DNA of 64,000 bases from Pseudonocardia endophytica (GTDB taxonomy: Bacteria > Actinomycetota > Actinomycetes > Mycobacteriales > Pseudonocardiaceae). Position 1 is the first letter of the stretch. Every line of letters starts with the position of its first letter. Both the position numbers and the translations under genes were made by a program. The DNA is taken from assembly GCF_004339565.1 (NCBI RefSeq), contig NZ_SMFZ01000001.1, positions 3,410,001 through 3,474,000 on the forward strand. Reading direction: 5' to 3'. Below are positions 25,735-34,166 of this stretch, in pieces. Under the pieces are notes generated by a model. It was given only the letters and a program-made list of their open reading frames with translations, was not told the origin of the DNA and did not search any database.

Positions 25735-26426
25735 CCGGCGCCGCGGACGGTCCGGATCCGCTCCGGGCCGATCTTGCGGCGCAGGTAGGAGATGTAGACC
25801 TGCACGAGGTTCGCCGAGACCGGCTCCGCCCATGCCCGGCCACCGAGCTCGGCGTGCGACACGACCTCACCCGGACGGTCGAGCAGCGCGAGCAGGAGCG
25901 AGTACTCGGTCGGTGACAGGGCGACCAGCCGGCCGTCGACGGTGACCTCGCCGACGTCGTCGCGCACCGAGACGCCGCCGTGGCTCTGGACCACCGGCGC
26001 CACGAGACCGGTCGTGGCGCTCAGCCGCAGGCGGACGCGGCAGGCCAGCTCGTCGACGGTGAACGGGCGGAACAGGAAGTCGTCGCGGTCGCCGCGCAGC
26101 AGGCCGAGCGTCCCGGCCCGTCGTTCACGGGAGGTGATCGCGACGACGGCGGCGTGCGGCGACTCGGACAGCACGGCCCCGAGCAGCACGAGCGGGTCGG
26201 GACCGGGCAGTTCCATGTCGAGGACGACGAGCGCGGTCGGCGCCCGGCGGATGCGGTCGAGCAGCTCGATGCCGTCGGTGATCGCCTGGACGTCCACCCC
26301 GTCCGGCCCGAACTCCTGGCGCAGGCCGCGTCGGACGGAGACGGTCGTGGCGGAATGGGGCAGGCCGAGGAGCACGGCGGGCAGCCGTGTACGCGAGCGG
26401 GGCGCTGGGACGAAGACGTCGGTCAC
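25716..26426 (-). CDS. OmpR-type response regulator with a degenerate receiver domain
   Basis: A 236-residue protein: N-terminal receiver-like domain (residues ~15-130) and a C-terminal OmpR winged helix (TPTEYSLLLALLDRPGEVVS-like, then VQVYISYLRRKIG and IRTVRGAGYLLEG). The receiver keeps an Asp (D70 in VVLDMELPG), but the N-terminal acidic pair is replaced by LLGLPHS and the conserved Lys by Arg (R120, FRPF). Mg-dependent phosphorylation is therefore doubtful. The start GTG (26426) is tentative; GTG at 26435 is an alternative. No histidine kinase is nearby, so it is an orphan. Its 3' end overlaps the aminotransferase gene. Confidence 0.85.
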   Translation of the reverse strand: MTDVFVPAPRSRTRLPAVLLGLPHSATTVSVRRGLRQEFGPDGVDVQAITDGIELLDRIRRAPTALVVLDMELPGPDPLVLLGAVLSESPHAAVVAITSRERRAGTLGLLRGDRDDFLFRPFTVDELACRVRLRLSATTGLVAPVVQSHGGVSVRDDVGEVTVDGRLVALSPTEYSLLLALLDRPGEVVSHAELGGRAWAEPVSANLVQVYISYLRRKIGPERIRTVRGAGYLLEG

Positions 26427-26556
26427 CAACGACACCCCGGGGGAGCAACGGGGATCATCACCGCCACTGTCGCGCGACCAGGGGTCCCCGACAATCGGCC
26501 AGCGGTGGCATCGCGAACGGGATCGCTGCACGGACGGCCGAACCTGAGAGAGCAGT

Positions 26557-26572
26557 TAGGCCGTTCGGCCTA
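26557..26572. promoter_or_regulatory. Palindrome in the GH16 gene upstream region
   Basis: TAGGCCG-TT-CGGCCTA is a perfect inverted repeat 126 bp upstream of the GH16 start, in a gap also bordered by the divergent regulator gene. It could be an operator; the binding protein is unknown. Confidence 0.35.
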
Positions 26573-26662
26573 TGCAGGAGTCGGTTGTGTTGTGGAAGGT
26601 CCCTTGGGCGCTTGCGCGCTACCTGTCGGCGCCACGAGGCAACCCCCTTCTCAGTCTGGGTG

Positions 26663-26689
26663 GTGACCGACGGTCACGGTTCCTAGAGT
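26663..26689 (+). promoter_or_regulatory. GH16 gene promoter with an operator-like palindrome
   Basis: GTGACCGACGGTCAC (26663-26677) is a perfect palindrome around a central A, just upstream of a TAGAGT -10 box (26684-26689) that lies 8 nt before the ATG. This suggests a leaderless, regulated transcript. Confidence 0.45.
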
Positions 26690-26697
26690 CCCGGTCC

Positions 26698-28032
26698 ATG
26701 CGACGGAAGAGTTCCGCTGCGGATGATCAGCTCGACCCCCGGGAGCTGATCGCAAGGATCACCGCGGAACACACCTCCCCCTCCGCTCGCACCGCGACAA
26801 CGGGTCGGCACGCGGTCCCCGCCGCGTACGGCTCAGGCACGACGGTGCTCGCCGAGGCTCCCCCCGAGGGTGACCTTACGACGGCTGTGTCCGGAACCGG
26901 CTCCCACCGGCTCCCGGACGACCCGATCGACGCCGAGGACGTCTCCGTACCCGCGGGTCGTACGGGACGCCGTCGTGCGCCCGACGCGGACTCGTCCGTC
27001 GTCGAGATCGACCGCGAGTCGACCCGACGCCGGTCCCGGGTGCGCAAGCTCGCGCCGCTCGGCATCGGTGGCGCGGCCGTGCTCGCGGCGGCGCTGGTGT
27101 TCACGCTGCTCCAGCCCGGCGCGCAGGACCCGGACCTGGCCAACGCGTTGCTCAACGACTCGTCGCGGCGCTCGGTCGCCGACGGCAACGCGATCCCGGG
27201 CGCCCCGACGGACGGCGGTGCCCGCCTGTCCGACGTCACCCAGGGCGCGACGAACCAGATGGACGCCGCGAAGGCGGCAGCCGAGAAGCAGCGGCGCGAG
27301 GCCGCAGCGGCCGCCGCGAACTCCTCGGGTTCGTCGGGCTCGTCCCACTCGTCCGGCGGCTCCCGCAAGGCGGCTCCCGCCGCCGGTGCCGCACAGGTGG
27401 CGGGCGACGGCACGACGGCGGGCCGCGCGCTCGGCTGGGCCGCGGCGGGCGGCGACGAGTTCACCGGCGGCGGCCTCGGTTCGGGCTGGACCGCCTACGA
27501 CGGCGCCGGTCACGACGGCCAGGGCCGCCGGACCCCGAGCGCGGTCTCGGTGGAGAACGGCAACCTCGTGATCCGCGGTGACTCGCAGGGCAACACCGGC
27601 GGCATCGCGTGGGGCCAGGATCAGCAGTACGGCAAGTGGGAGATGCGCGCGAAGTTCCCGAAGGGCGACAAGCAGTACCACCCGGTACTGCTGCTCTGGC
27701 CGCAGAGCGGCGACGGGACGAACGGCGAGGTCGACTTCTCGGAGACGAACAGCGCCGCCGACGACACGTCGTTCTTCCTGCACTACGGCGGCGGCGCGCA
27801 GAAGACGGAGAAGAAGGCGCTCGACATCGCGCAGTGGCACAACTACGCCGTGGAGATCACGCCGAACGGCGTGCGCGGCTACATCGACGGTGTCCAGTGG
27901 TTCTCCTCGACCGACCCGGGAACGTTCCCGTCCGGCCCGGTCCACCCCACCATCCAGCTCGACTACTTCCCGGACGGCGGCTCCCCGCAGCCCTCCGAGA
28001 TGCAGGTGGCGTGGATGCGGCAGTACAACTAG
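26698..28032 (+). CDS. Membrane-anchored glycoside hydrolase family 16 protein
   Basis: A 444-residue protein in three parts: a hydrophilic, probably disordered cytoplasmic region (1-115), one transmembrane helix (about 118-140, LAPLGIGGAAVLAAALVFTL), then an Ala/Ser-rich linker with a short coiled coil (AKAAAEKQRREAAAAAANSS) leading to a GH16 domain (about 250-444). The catalytic motif GEVDFSE places E344 as nucleophile, D346, and E349 as acid/base. GH16 enzymes cleave beta-1,3/1,4-glucans or galactans. The domain faces outside. The start follows TAGAGT by 8 nt. Confidence 0.88.
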   Translation: MRRKSSAADDQLDPRELIARITAEHTSPSARTATTGRHAVPAAYGSGTTVLAEAPPEGDLTTAVSGTGSHRLPDDPIDAEDVSVPAGRTGRRRAPDADSSVVEIDRESTRRRSRVRKLAPLGIGGAAVLAAALVFTLLQPGAQDPDLANALLNDSSRRSVADGNAIPGAPTDGGARLSDVTQGATNQMDAAKAAAEKQRREAAAAAANSSGSSGSSHSSGGSRKAAPAAGAAQVAGDGTTAGRALGWAAAGGDEFTGGGLGSGWTAYDGAGHDGQGRRTPSAVSVENGNLVIRGDSQGNTGGIAWGQDQQYGKWEMRAKFPKGDKQYHPVLLLWPQSGDGTNGEVDFSETNSAADDTSFFLHYGGGAQKTEKKALDIAQWHNYAVEITPNGVRGYIDGVQWFSSTDPGTFPSGPVHPTIQLDYFPDGGSPQPSEMQVAWMRQYN

Positions 28033-28050
28033 CACCGACGTCGGGGTCGC

Positions 28051-28097
28051 GCGGTCCCGCCTCGCCCGGAGCTCCCCACCGGACGAAGCGGGACCGC
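28051..28097. terminator. Bidirectional hairpin terminator between convergent genes
   Basis: Arms GCGGTCCCGC (28051-28060) and GCGGGACCGC (28088-28097) flank a 27-nt loop between the stop codons of the GH16 gene and the M3 peptidase gene. There is no T tract, as is usual for GC-rich actinobacteria. Confidence 0.55.
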
Positions 28098-28105
28098 CGC
28101 GCGTC

Positions 28106-30157
28106 TCAGGCGGCGAGACCCCGGCGGCGCAGCAGGTGCTCGATCCGCGGGTCGGTGCCGCGGAAGGTCCGGTAGGCCTCCATCGGGTCGACCGCGCCGC
28201 CCTTGGACAGCAGCTCCCGGCGGAACCGGTCGCCACGCTCACGCAGCGGGTCGGTCTGCTCGCCGAACCAGGCGACCGTGTCCGCGTCGAGCACCTCGGC
28301 CCAGATGTAGGAGTAGTAGGCGGCCGAGTAACCACCGGCGAACACGTGGTTGAAGTACGTCGTGCGGTAGCGCGGCGGCACGAGCGGGTGCGCGACGCCG
28401 GCCCGCTCCAGCGCGGCGGTCTCGAACGCGAGCACCTCGTCGTCGGTCTGCGGGGCCTCGTCCGGCGCGATCGTGTGCCACGCCTGGTCCAGCAGCGACG
28501 CCGCGAGGTACTCCGTCGTCGCCTGCCCCTCGCCGTAGCCGCGCGCGGCCAGTGCCGCCGTGAGCAGCTCGGACGGCATCGGCTCGCCGGTCTCGTGGTG
28601 GCGCGCGAACGACGCCAGGATCTCCGGGTCCTCCAGCCACATCTCGTTGACCTGACTGGGGAACTCGACGAAGTCGCGCGGCACCGACGTACCGGAGAAC
28701 GTCGGGTACGCGACGGCCGAGAACAGCCCGTGCAGCGCGTGCCCGAACTCGTGGAACAGCGTGCGGACCTCGTCCAGCGTGAGCAGCGCGGGCTCGCCGG
28801 GCGCGGGCTTGACCAGGTTGGCCGTGTTCATCACGACGGGCCGCTGCCCGAGCAGCGACGACTGTGAGACCAGGCTGTTCATCCACGCGCCGCCGCGCTT
28901 CGTGGCCCGCGCCCAGAGGTCGGCGCCGAACAGGCCGAGCACCGTCCCGTCGGCCTCGGCGACCTCCCAGTACCGGACGTCCGGGTGGTAGGCGGGCAGG
29001 TCGATGCGCTCGGTGAACTCCAGCCCGTAGAGGCGACCGGCGGCCCGGAACACGCCGTCGTGGATCACCCGCTCCAGCTCGAGATACGGCCGGAGCAGTG
29101 CGCCGTCCACAGCGAACCGCTCCCGCCGGACGCGCTCGGCGTAGAACGCGTGGTCCCACGGCCGCAGCGGCTCGTCCCCGAGGTCGGCGCGGGCGATCTC
29201 GGCCAGCTCGGCGGCCTCGGTGTCGGCGTTGGCGACGGCGGCCGGGACCAGGTCGGCGAGCATCCGGCCGGCGGCCTCCGCGGTGCCGGCCGTCGCGTCG
29301 TCGATGACGTACGACGCGTGGTCCGGGTAGCCGAGAAGGCGCGCCCGCTCGGCCCGGAGCGCGACGAGCCGTCGGACGATCCCGCGGGTGTCGTGCGGAC
29401 CGGGGTGGCTGCCGCGAGCGGTCGACGCGCGGAACACCTCCTCGCGCAGCGACCGGTCGGTGAGCGACGCGAGCACCGGCTGCTCGGTCGGCAGGATCAG
29501 CGTGATCAGGTATCCGTCGTCGTACCCGCGGTCCTTCGCGGCACCGGCCGCGGCCGAGATCGCATCGGCGGACAGGCCGTCCAGGCGGGCCGGGTCGGTG
29601 ACGTGCACGGCGGACGCGTTCGCGCCGGCCAGCAACCGCGAACCGAACTCGGTGGACAGTGTGGACAGCTCGGAGTTCAACGCGCGCAGCCGTTCCTGCT
29701 CGGCCGGCCCGAGCCGGGCCCCGGCGCGCACGGCATCACGGTGGTGACGCTCCAGCAGGCGCAGCGACTCCGGGTCGAGATCGAGCTCGTCACGCCGCTC
29801 GTGCAGCGCGTCCAGGCGGGCGAACAGGCCGGGGTCCAGACCGATCGCGTCCCGGTGCGCGGCCAGCTTCGGCGCGACCTCGGCCTCGATCTCCTGGATC
29901 CGCGGCGACGTGTGCGCTCCGACCCGGGTGAAGAACACCCGCGCGACCCGGTCCAGCGTGCGACCGGACCGCTCCAGCGCGACGACGGTGTTCTCGAACG
30001 TCGCCTCCCCGGACGAGACGATCCCCTCGACCTCGACGAGCTGCTCGGCCATGCCCGCCTCGAACGCGGGCAGGAAGTGCTCCTCGGAGATCGCGGTGAA
30101 GTCGGGAACCTCGAACGGGAGCGTGCTCGGGGCGAGGAACGGGTTGGCCTCGGTCAT
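28106..30157 (-). CDS. M3 family metallopeptidase (oligopeptidase A / dipeptidyl carboxypeptidase)
   Basis: A 683-residue zinc peptidase. The zinc motif is HEFGHALHG (H469, E470, H473), with the third ligand Glu downstream in the SQVNEMWLEDPEI region, and the family N terminus is NPFLAPSTLPFEVPDFTAIS. M3 enzymes degrade cytoplasmic oligopeptides of up to ~20 residues. The start ATG overlaps the stop of the upstream GNAT gene by 4 nt (ATGA), so the two are co-translated. Length is normal for the family. Confidence 0.94.
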   Translation of the reverse strand: MTEANPFLAPSTLPFEVPDFTAISEEHFLPAFEAGMAEQLVEVEGIVSSGEATFENTVVALERSGRTLDRVARVFFTRVGAHTSPRIQEIEAEVAPKLAAHRDAIGLDPGLFARLDALHERRDELDLDPESLRLLERHHRDAVRAGARLGPAEQERLRALNSELSTLSTEFGSRLLAGANASAVHVTDPARLDGLSADAISAAAGAAKDRGYDDGYLITLILPTEQPVLASLTDRSLREEVFRASTARGSHPGPHDTRGIVRRLVALRAERARLLGYPDHASYVIDDATAGTAEAAGRMLADLVPAAVANADTEAAELAEIARADLGDEPLRPWDHAFYAERVRRERFAVDGALLRPYLELERVIHDGVFRAAGRLYGLEFTERIDLPAYHPDVRYWEVAEADGTVLGLFGADLWARATKRGGAWMNSLVSQSSLLGQRPVVMNTANLVKPAPGEPALLTLDEVRTLFHEFGHALHGLFSAVAYPTFSGTSVPRDFVEFPSQVNEMWLEDPEILASFARHHETGEPMPSELLTAALAARGYGEGQATTEYLAASLLDQAWHTIAPDEAPQTDDEVLAFETAALERAGVAHPLVPPRYRTTYFNHVFAGGYSAAYYSYIWAEVLDADTVAWFGEQTDPLRERGDRFRRELLSKGGAVDPMEAYRTFRGTDPRIEHLLRRRGLAA

Positions 30158-30681
30158 GGCGCCAAGGTAGCTCCCGGCACCGACGGTCTCCGCATGCATC
30201 CGCGCGGCCAGCGGTCCAGGCCGTGCGCGCGCTCGGCCTCCCGGACGGCGCGCAGCTCCGGGCCGATCTCGTCGTCGTCCGACCACCGGAAGCCGAGGCG
30301 CTCGTAGTACGGCCCGTTCCACGCGACGTCGCGGAACGTGGTCAGGGTGAGGTCGCCGTATCGGGACGCCGCGTGCTCGACCAACGCGGCCCCGATCCGT
30401 CGTCCGGCGAACGCGGGGTCGACGGACACCTGCTCCACGTGTCCCTCCCCGTCGACGACGGCGGCGAGCAGGTACCCGGCGACCGTCCCGTCGACCTCGG
30501 CGACCCAGGCCCTGTCGTCGTCGACGAACTTCTGGATATGCGCTGCGGGCAACGGCTCGTCGTCGGCGACCAGGTCCATCCCGAGCGGGCGGAACATCTC
30601 GCCCGCCGCACGCTCGATCGCCCGCATGCGCTCGACGTCGTCGCGACGGGCGGGGCGGATCGGCGGCACGCGCGCCAGCAT
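30154..30681 (-). CDS. GNAT family N-acetyltransferase
   Basis: A 175-residue acetyltransferase. The acetyl-CoA binding segment is VEQVSVDPAFAGRRIGAALV, followed by LTTFRDVAWNGPYYERLGFR, the typical C-terminal beta-bulge. CGGGGATC precedes the ATG at 30681. It overlaps the M3 peptidase start by 4 nt, implying a two-gene operon in which acetylation and peptide turnover could be linked (inference). Substrate unknown. Confidence 0.88.
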   Translation of the reverse strand: MLARVPPIRPARRDDVERMRAIERAAGEMFRPLGMDLVADDEPLPAAHIQKFVDDDRAWVAEVDGTVAGYLLAAVVDGEGHVEQVSVDPAFAGRRIGAALVEHAASRYGDLTLTTFRDVAWNGPYYERLGFRWSDDDEIGPELRAVREAERAHGLDRWPRGCMRRPSVPGATLAP

Positions 30682-30904
30682 GATCCCCGGTCGTGGAGCG
30701 GGACAGTCGATTTCCGAACGTCCGGCTCCGCAACAGCCGATCAACCCATGATCGGCGGTTGTGGGGCCGGGCGGTCGCCCCACGAACGCTGCGCTCCGCA
30801 ACGCCTGATCATCGTCCCGGGGCGACGCCGCCACCGAACGGTGATCGGCGGTCGTGGAGCGAAGGAGTCGATGCGCGAACGGACGGCTCCTCGAACGGGG
30901 ATCA
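30681..30904. repeat. Three tandem ~63-bp palindromic units with TGATC...GATCA ends
   Basis: Units at 30681-30743, 30749-30811 and 30842-30904 each start TGATCssCGGTyGTGG and end near GCTCCGCAAC..GATCA, so each can fold into a long imperfect hairpin. They fill the whole gap between the GNAT start and the GMC oxidoreductase stop. Related units lie at 45672-45735 and 56714-56777. They look like an actinobacterial REP/BIME-type element. No gene is present here. Confidence 0.75.
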
Positions 30905-32371
30905 CGCGGACCGGATCAGGTCCGCCGCCCGCTCCCCCAGCATGATCGCCGTCGCGGCCGGGCCACGACGTGGGACGGACGGGAGCACCGACGTGTCCGC
31001 GACGCGCAGGCCGGAGATCCCGTGCACACGCAGGTCGGCGTCCACGACGGCGTCCGGCCCGGTCCCCATGGCCGCGCTGCCGGACAGGTGCACCGACGTG
31101 GTGAGCGCGTCGCGGATCCAGCCGTCGAGGCGGACGTCGTTGCCGAGTACCGATCCGTCCGGACCGCCCCGCTCCCATCCGGCCACGCGGACGATCTCGG
31201 CGGCCTCCCGCACGGCGGCGCGCATCCGGCGCCGGTCGGACTCGGTGCGCAGGTACTTGTAGTCCAGCCGCGGCGGGTCGGCCGGGTCCGGCGAGGTGAT
31301 CGCGAGCATGCCTCGGCTGTCCGGGCGCTGCACCGCGCACATCAGGTGGGCGGGTCCGCCGTCGGAGAACGGACGGGCGAACAGCAGGATCTCCAGGTCA
31401 CCCGCCGGATCGGCGCCCGAGTCGAGGTGCAGGGCGGCCTGACCGGCGACGGCGTCCGGGTGCAGGTCGCCGACCTCGGCGTGGAACGGCAGGAAGACGC
31501 TGGGATGGTCCGACCAGCTCCGTCCGACGCCGGGTAGCTCGTGGTGGACCCGCACCCCCGCCGTGCGGAGCGTGTCCTCCGGCCCGATCCCGGAACGCAT
31601 CAGCAGCGCGGGCGACCCGACCGCACCGGCCGCGAGCACCACCTCGTCGGCGAGGATCACGTCGTCGCCGGCCCGGACACCGATCACGCGGTCGCCGCCG
31701 AGCTCCAGCGCGTCCACCGGCCGCCCGCCGCGGACCGTGAGCGTGTCCCGGGGAACGGCCGTCCCCCACGGCGGCGGGAGGTAGGCGGTCGCGGCGCTGA
31801 CGCGGTGGCCGTCGACCGCGTTCGTCGGGACCGGCCCCGCACCCGGTGGCCCGCCGGCGTTCTTGTCCGGCTCCGCGCGGTGCCCGAGCTTCTCGCAGGC
31901 GGCCAGGAACGGCTCCGTCATGGGCGCGAGCAGGCGTCCGGCCGGCCGCGACACGCGCAACGGGCCGTGGTCGCCGTGCCGGGGGCCGCCGACGTCGAGA
32001 TCGGTCTCGCTGCGCCGGTAGTACCCCAGGACGTCGTCGTAGGACCAGCTGGCGACGGCCCAGCCGTCGAAGTCGGCGGGGACGGCACGGACGAAGTAGC
32101 CGCCGTTGATCGCGCCGGAGCCGCCGAGGATCTTCCCCCGCGGCACGACCGACTCCCGGTCGCGGCAGAGCGTGGCGCGGTAGGCCCAGTTCAGGACGTG
32201 TTCCGGGGCGGTCGCCGCGAGCGAGGCGATCGGCAGCGAGTCCGCGGGCACGACGACGTCGCCCGCCTCCAGCAGGGCCACCCGCACCCCGCGCTCGGAC
32301 AGCCGCCCGGCCAGCGTGCAGCCCGCCGAGCCCGCCCCGACGACCACCACGTCGAACGTCGGACCGCCCAT
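30902..32371 (-). CDS. GMC-family FAD oxidoreductase (MftG-like)
   Basis: A 489-residue glucose-methanol-choline oxidoreductase. The FAD-binding start is DVVVVGAGSAGCTLAGRLSE, signature 1 is RGKILGGSGAINGGYFVRA, and the C-terminal catalytic part has SVHLSGSAAMG (His) and VADTSVLPSVPRRGPAATAI. The short length and this ending resemble MftG, the GMC partner of the mycofactocin system, although no mft genes are in the window. It oxidises an alcohol. The start at 32371 has only AGGA directly upstream. It is divergent from the M18 aminopeptidase, with 18 bp between start codons. Confidence 0.87.
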   Translation of the reverse strand: MGGPTFDVVVVGAGSAGCTLAGRLSERGVRVALLEAGDVVVPADSLPIASLAATAPEHVLNWAYRATLCRDRESVVPRGKILGGSGAINGGYFVRAVPADFDGWAVASWSYDDVLGYYRRSETDLDVGGPRHGDHGPLRVSRPAGRLLAPMTEPFLAACEKLGHRAEPDKNAGGPPGAGPVPTNAVDGHRVSAATAYLPPPWGTAVPRDTLTVRGGRPVDALELGGDRVIGVRAGDDVILADEVVLAAGAVGSPALLMRSGIGPEDTLRTAGVRVHHELPGVGRSWSDHPSVFLPFHAEVGDLHPDAVAGQAALHLDSGADPAGDLEILLFARPFSDGGPAHLMCAVQRPDSRGMLAITSPDPADPPRLDYKYLRTESDRRRMRAAVREAAEIVRVAGWERGGPDGSVLGNDVRLDGWIRDALTTSVHLSGSAAMGTGPDAVVDADLRVHGISGLRVADTSVLPSVPRRGPAATAIMLGERAADLIRSA

Positions 32372-32389
32372 TCCTGGAAGGATGCCAGC

Positions 32390-33649
32390 GTGTCGATCGT
32401 CCAGCAGCAGGCACGCGATCTCGCCACATTCGTGACAGCGAGCCCGTCGCCGTACCACGCGGTCGCCGAGGCCGTCCGCCGCCTGTCCGCGGCCGGGTTC
32501 ACCGAGCAGGCCGAGGACGCCCCGTGGGACACCACGCCCGGCGGGCGCTACCTCGTCCGCGACGGCACGGTCCTCGCCTGGCGACAGAGCTCGTCGCCCG
32601 CCCCGTTGCGGATCTTCGCGGCGCACACGGACTCCCCGGGTTTCAAGGTCAAGCCGCACCCGGACACCGGACGGGCCGGCTGGCGCCAGGCGGGCGTCGA
32701 GGTCTACGGCGGCGCGCTGTGGAACTCCTGGCTGGACCGCGATCTCGGGCTCGCCGGGCGCCTCGCGCTCTACGACGGCACGGTCGTTCCGGTCCGTGTC
32801 GACCGCCCGCTGCTGCGCATCCCGCAGCTCGCGATCCACCTCGACCGCAGCGTCAACCAGGGCCTCACGCTGGACGCGCAGCGCCACCTGCTCCCGATCT
32901 GGGGCCTCGGCGACACGGCCGACGGCGACCTGCTCGCGTTCGTCTCCGGGATCGCCGGGGTGGACGCCGGCGAGGTCGCCGCGCACGACCTGTTCGTGCA
33001 CGACCTCACCCCGCCCGCCACGCTCGGCCGCGACGACGAGCTGCTCGCCGCCGCACGCCTGGACAACCTGGCGTCGGTGCACGCCGGCATCACGGCCGTG
33101 ATCGAGGCGGCCGGACGCGACCTCGGAACGACTCCGGTGTTCGTCGGGTTCGACCACGAGGAGATCGGCAGCGGCACCGCCACCGGTGCCGCCGGGCCGC
33201 TGCTGGAGACCGTGCTGACCCAGCTCGCGGGCGGTTTCGACGCCCGGCGCCCGGTGTTCGCGCGGTCACGCTGCCTGTCGGTGGACGTCACGCACGCCGC
33301 GCACCCGAACTACCTGGAGCGCCACGACCCCGACCACCTCGGCGTGCCGAACGGCGGGCCGTCGCTCAAGGTCAACGCCGTCCAGCGGTACGCGACCGAC
33401 GCCCCGGGCGCGGCCGCGTGGCAGCGCGCGTGCCGGGTCACCGGGACGCCGACGCAGGTGTTCGTCTCGAACAACACCGTCCCGTGCGGCACGACCGTCG
33501 GCCCGATCATGGCGACCCGGCTGGGGATCCGGACCGTCGACGTCGGGATCCCGGTGCTGTCCATGCACTCCGCGCGCGAACTGTGCGGGGTGGACGATCC
33601 CGGTCATCTCGCGACGGCCGCGACCGAGTTCCTGGGAGACCCGCGATGA
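32390..33649 (+). CDS. M18 family aminopeptidase (aspartyl aminopeptidase type)
   Basis: A 419-residue cobalt/zinc-dependent aminopeptidase. Key segments are FAAHTDSPGFKVK (metal His and Asp), ARLDNLASVHAG, GFDHEEIGSGTATGA (catalytic Glu pair) and the C-terminal PVLSMHSARELCG (metal His). It removes N-terminal acidic or neutral residues from peptides. The GTG at 32390 is preceded by GGAAGGA. It overlaps the next gene by 4 nt and is divergent from the GMC oxidoreductase. Confidence 0.94.
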   Translation: MSIVQQQARDLATFVTASPSPYHAVAEAVRRLSAAGFTEQAEDAPWDTTPGGRYLVRDGTVLAWRQSSSPAPLRIFAAHTDSPGFKVKPHPDTGRAGWRQAGVEVYGGALWNSWLDRDLGLAGRLALYDGTVVPVRVDRPLLRIPQLAIHLDRSVNQGLTLDAQRHLLPIWGLGDTADGDLLAFVSGIAGVDAGEVAAHDLFVHDLTPPATLGRDDELLAAARLDNLASVHAGITAVIEAAGRDLGTTPVFVGFDHEEIGSGTATGAAGPLLETVLTQLAGGFDARRPVFARSRCLSVDVTHAAHPNYLERHDPDHLGVPNGGPSLKVNAVQRYATDAPGAAAWQRACRVTGTPTQVFVSNNTVPCGTTVGPIMATRLGIRTVDVGIPVLSMHSARELCGVDDPGHLATAATEFLGDPR

Positions 33650-34089
33650 GGTTCACGACGACGGTCGAGCTGGGTGGGAAGACGGCGACCGGTTTCGCCG
33701 TGCCGGACGAGGTCGTCACCGCGCTCGGCTCCGGCAAGCGCCCTGCGGTCGCGGTGACCGTCGGCGGGCACACCTACCGGACGACGGTCTCGTCGATGGG
33801 CGGGCGGTACATGGTGCCGCTGTCGGCGGAGAACCGCAGCGCCGCGGGCGTCGCGGCGGGCGACGAGGTGGACGTCGACGTCGAGCTGGACACGGCACCG
33901 CGCGAGGTGGTCGTCCCGGACGACCTGGCGGCCGCGCTGGACGCGGCCCCGGGAGCTCGCGCCGCCTACGACGGGCTGTCGTTCACCCGCCGCAAGGAGT
34001 ACGCCCGGCTCGTCGACGACGCCAAGACCGACGCGACCCGGCAGCGCCGGATCGCCAAGGCCGTCGAGGAGCTCCGCAAGGACACATGA
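33646..34089 (+). CDS. DUF1905/YdeI-type (OmpD-associated-like) protein
   Basis: A 147-residue protein with an N-terminal DUF1905 barrel (FTTTVELGGKTATGFAVPDE, and HTYRTTVSSMGGRYMVPLSA) and a C-terminal helical YdeI/OmpD-associated module (FTRRKEYARLVDDAKTDATR). Small proteins of this type are widespread and uncharacterised. The ATG overlaps the aminopeptidase stop (ATGA), so it is co-translated. Confidence 0.85.
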   Translation: MRFTTTVELGGKTATGFAVPDEVVTALGSGKRPAVAVTVGGHTYRTTVSSMGGRYMVPLSAENRSAAGVAAGDEVDVDVELDTAPREVVVPDDLAAALDAAPGARAAYDGLSFTRRKEYARLVDDAKTDATRQRRIAKAVEELRKDT

Positions 34090-34166
34090 CGGTCACGGTG
34101 TGTTGACTCGGACATCCCCATCGATGCATGGTGAAACGCTTTGTGCGACACCAAAGGGGGATGTCG

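Noticed and set aside
26573..26697. Riboswitch upstream of the GH16 gene
   Set aside because: Cell-wall hydrolase genes in actinobacteria can have c-di-AMP riboswitches, but the conserved core could not be matched and the -10 box lies only 8 nt before the start codon, leaving no leader.
32372..33157. N-terminal extension of the GMC oxidoreductase frame
   Set aside because: It lies antisense to the M18 aminopeptidase and has no domain; the flavin-binding motif begins at the ATG at 32371.
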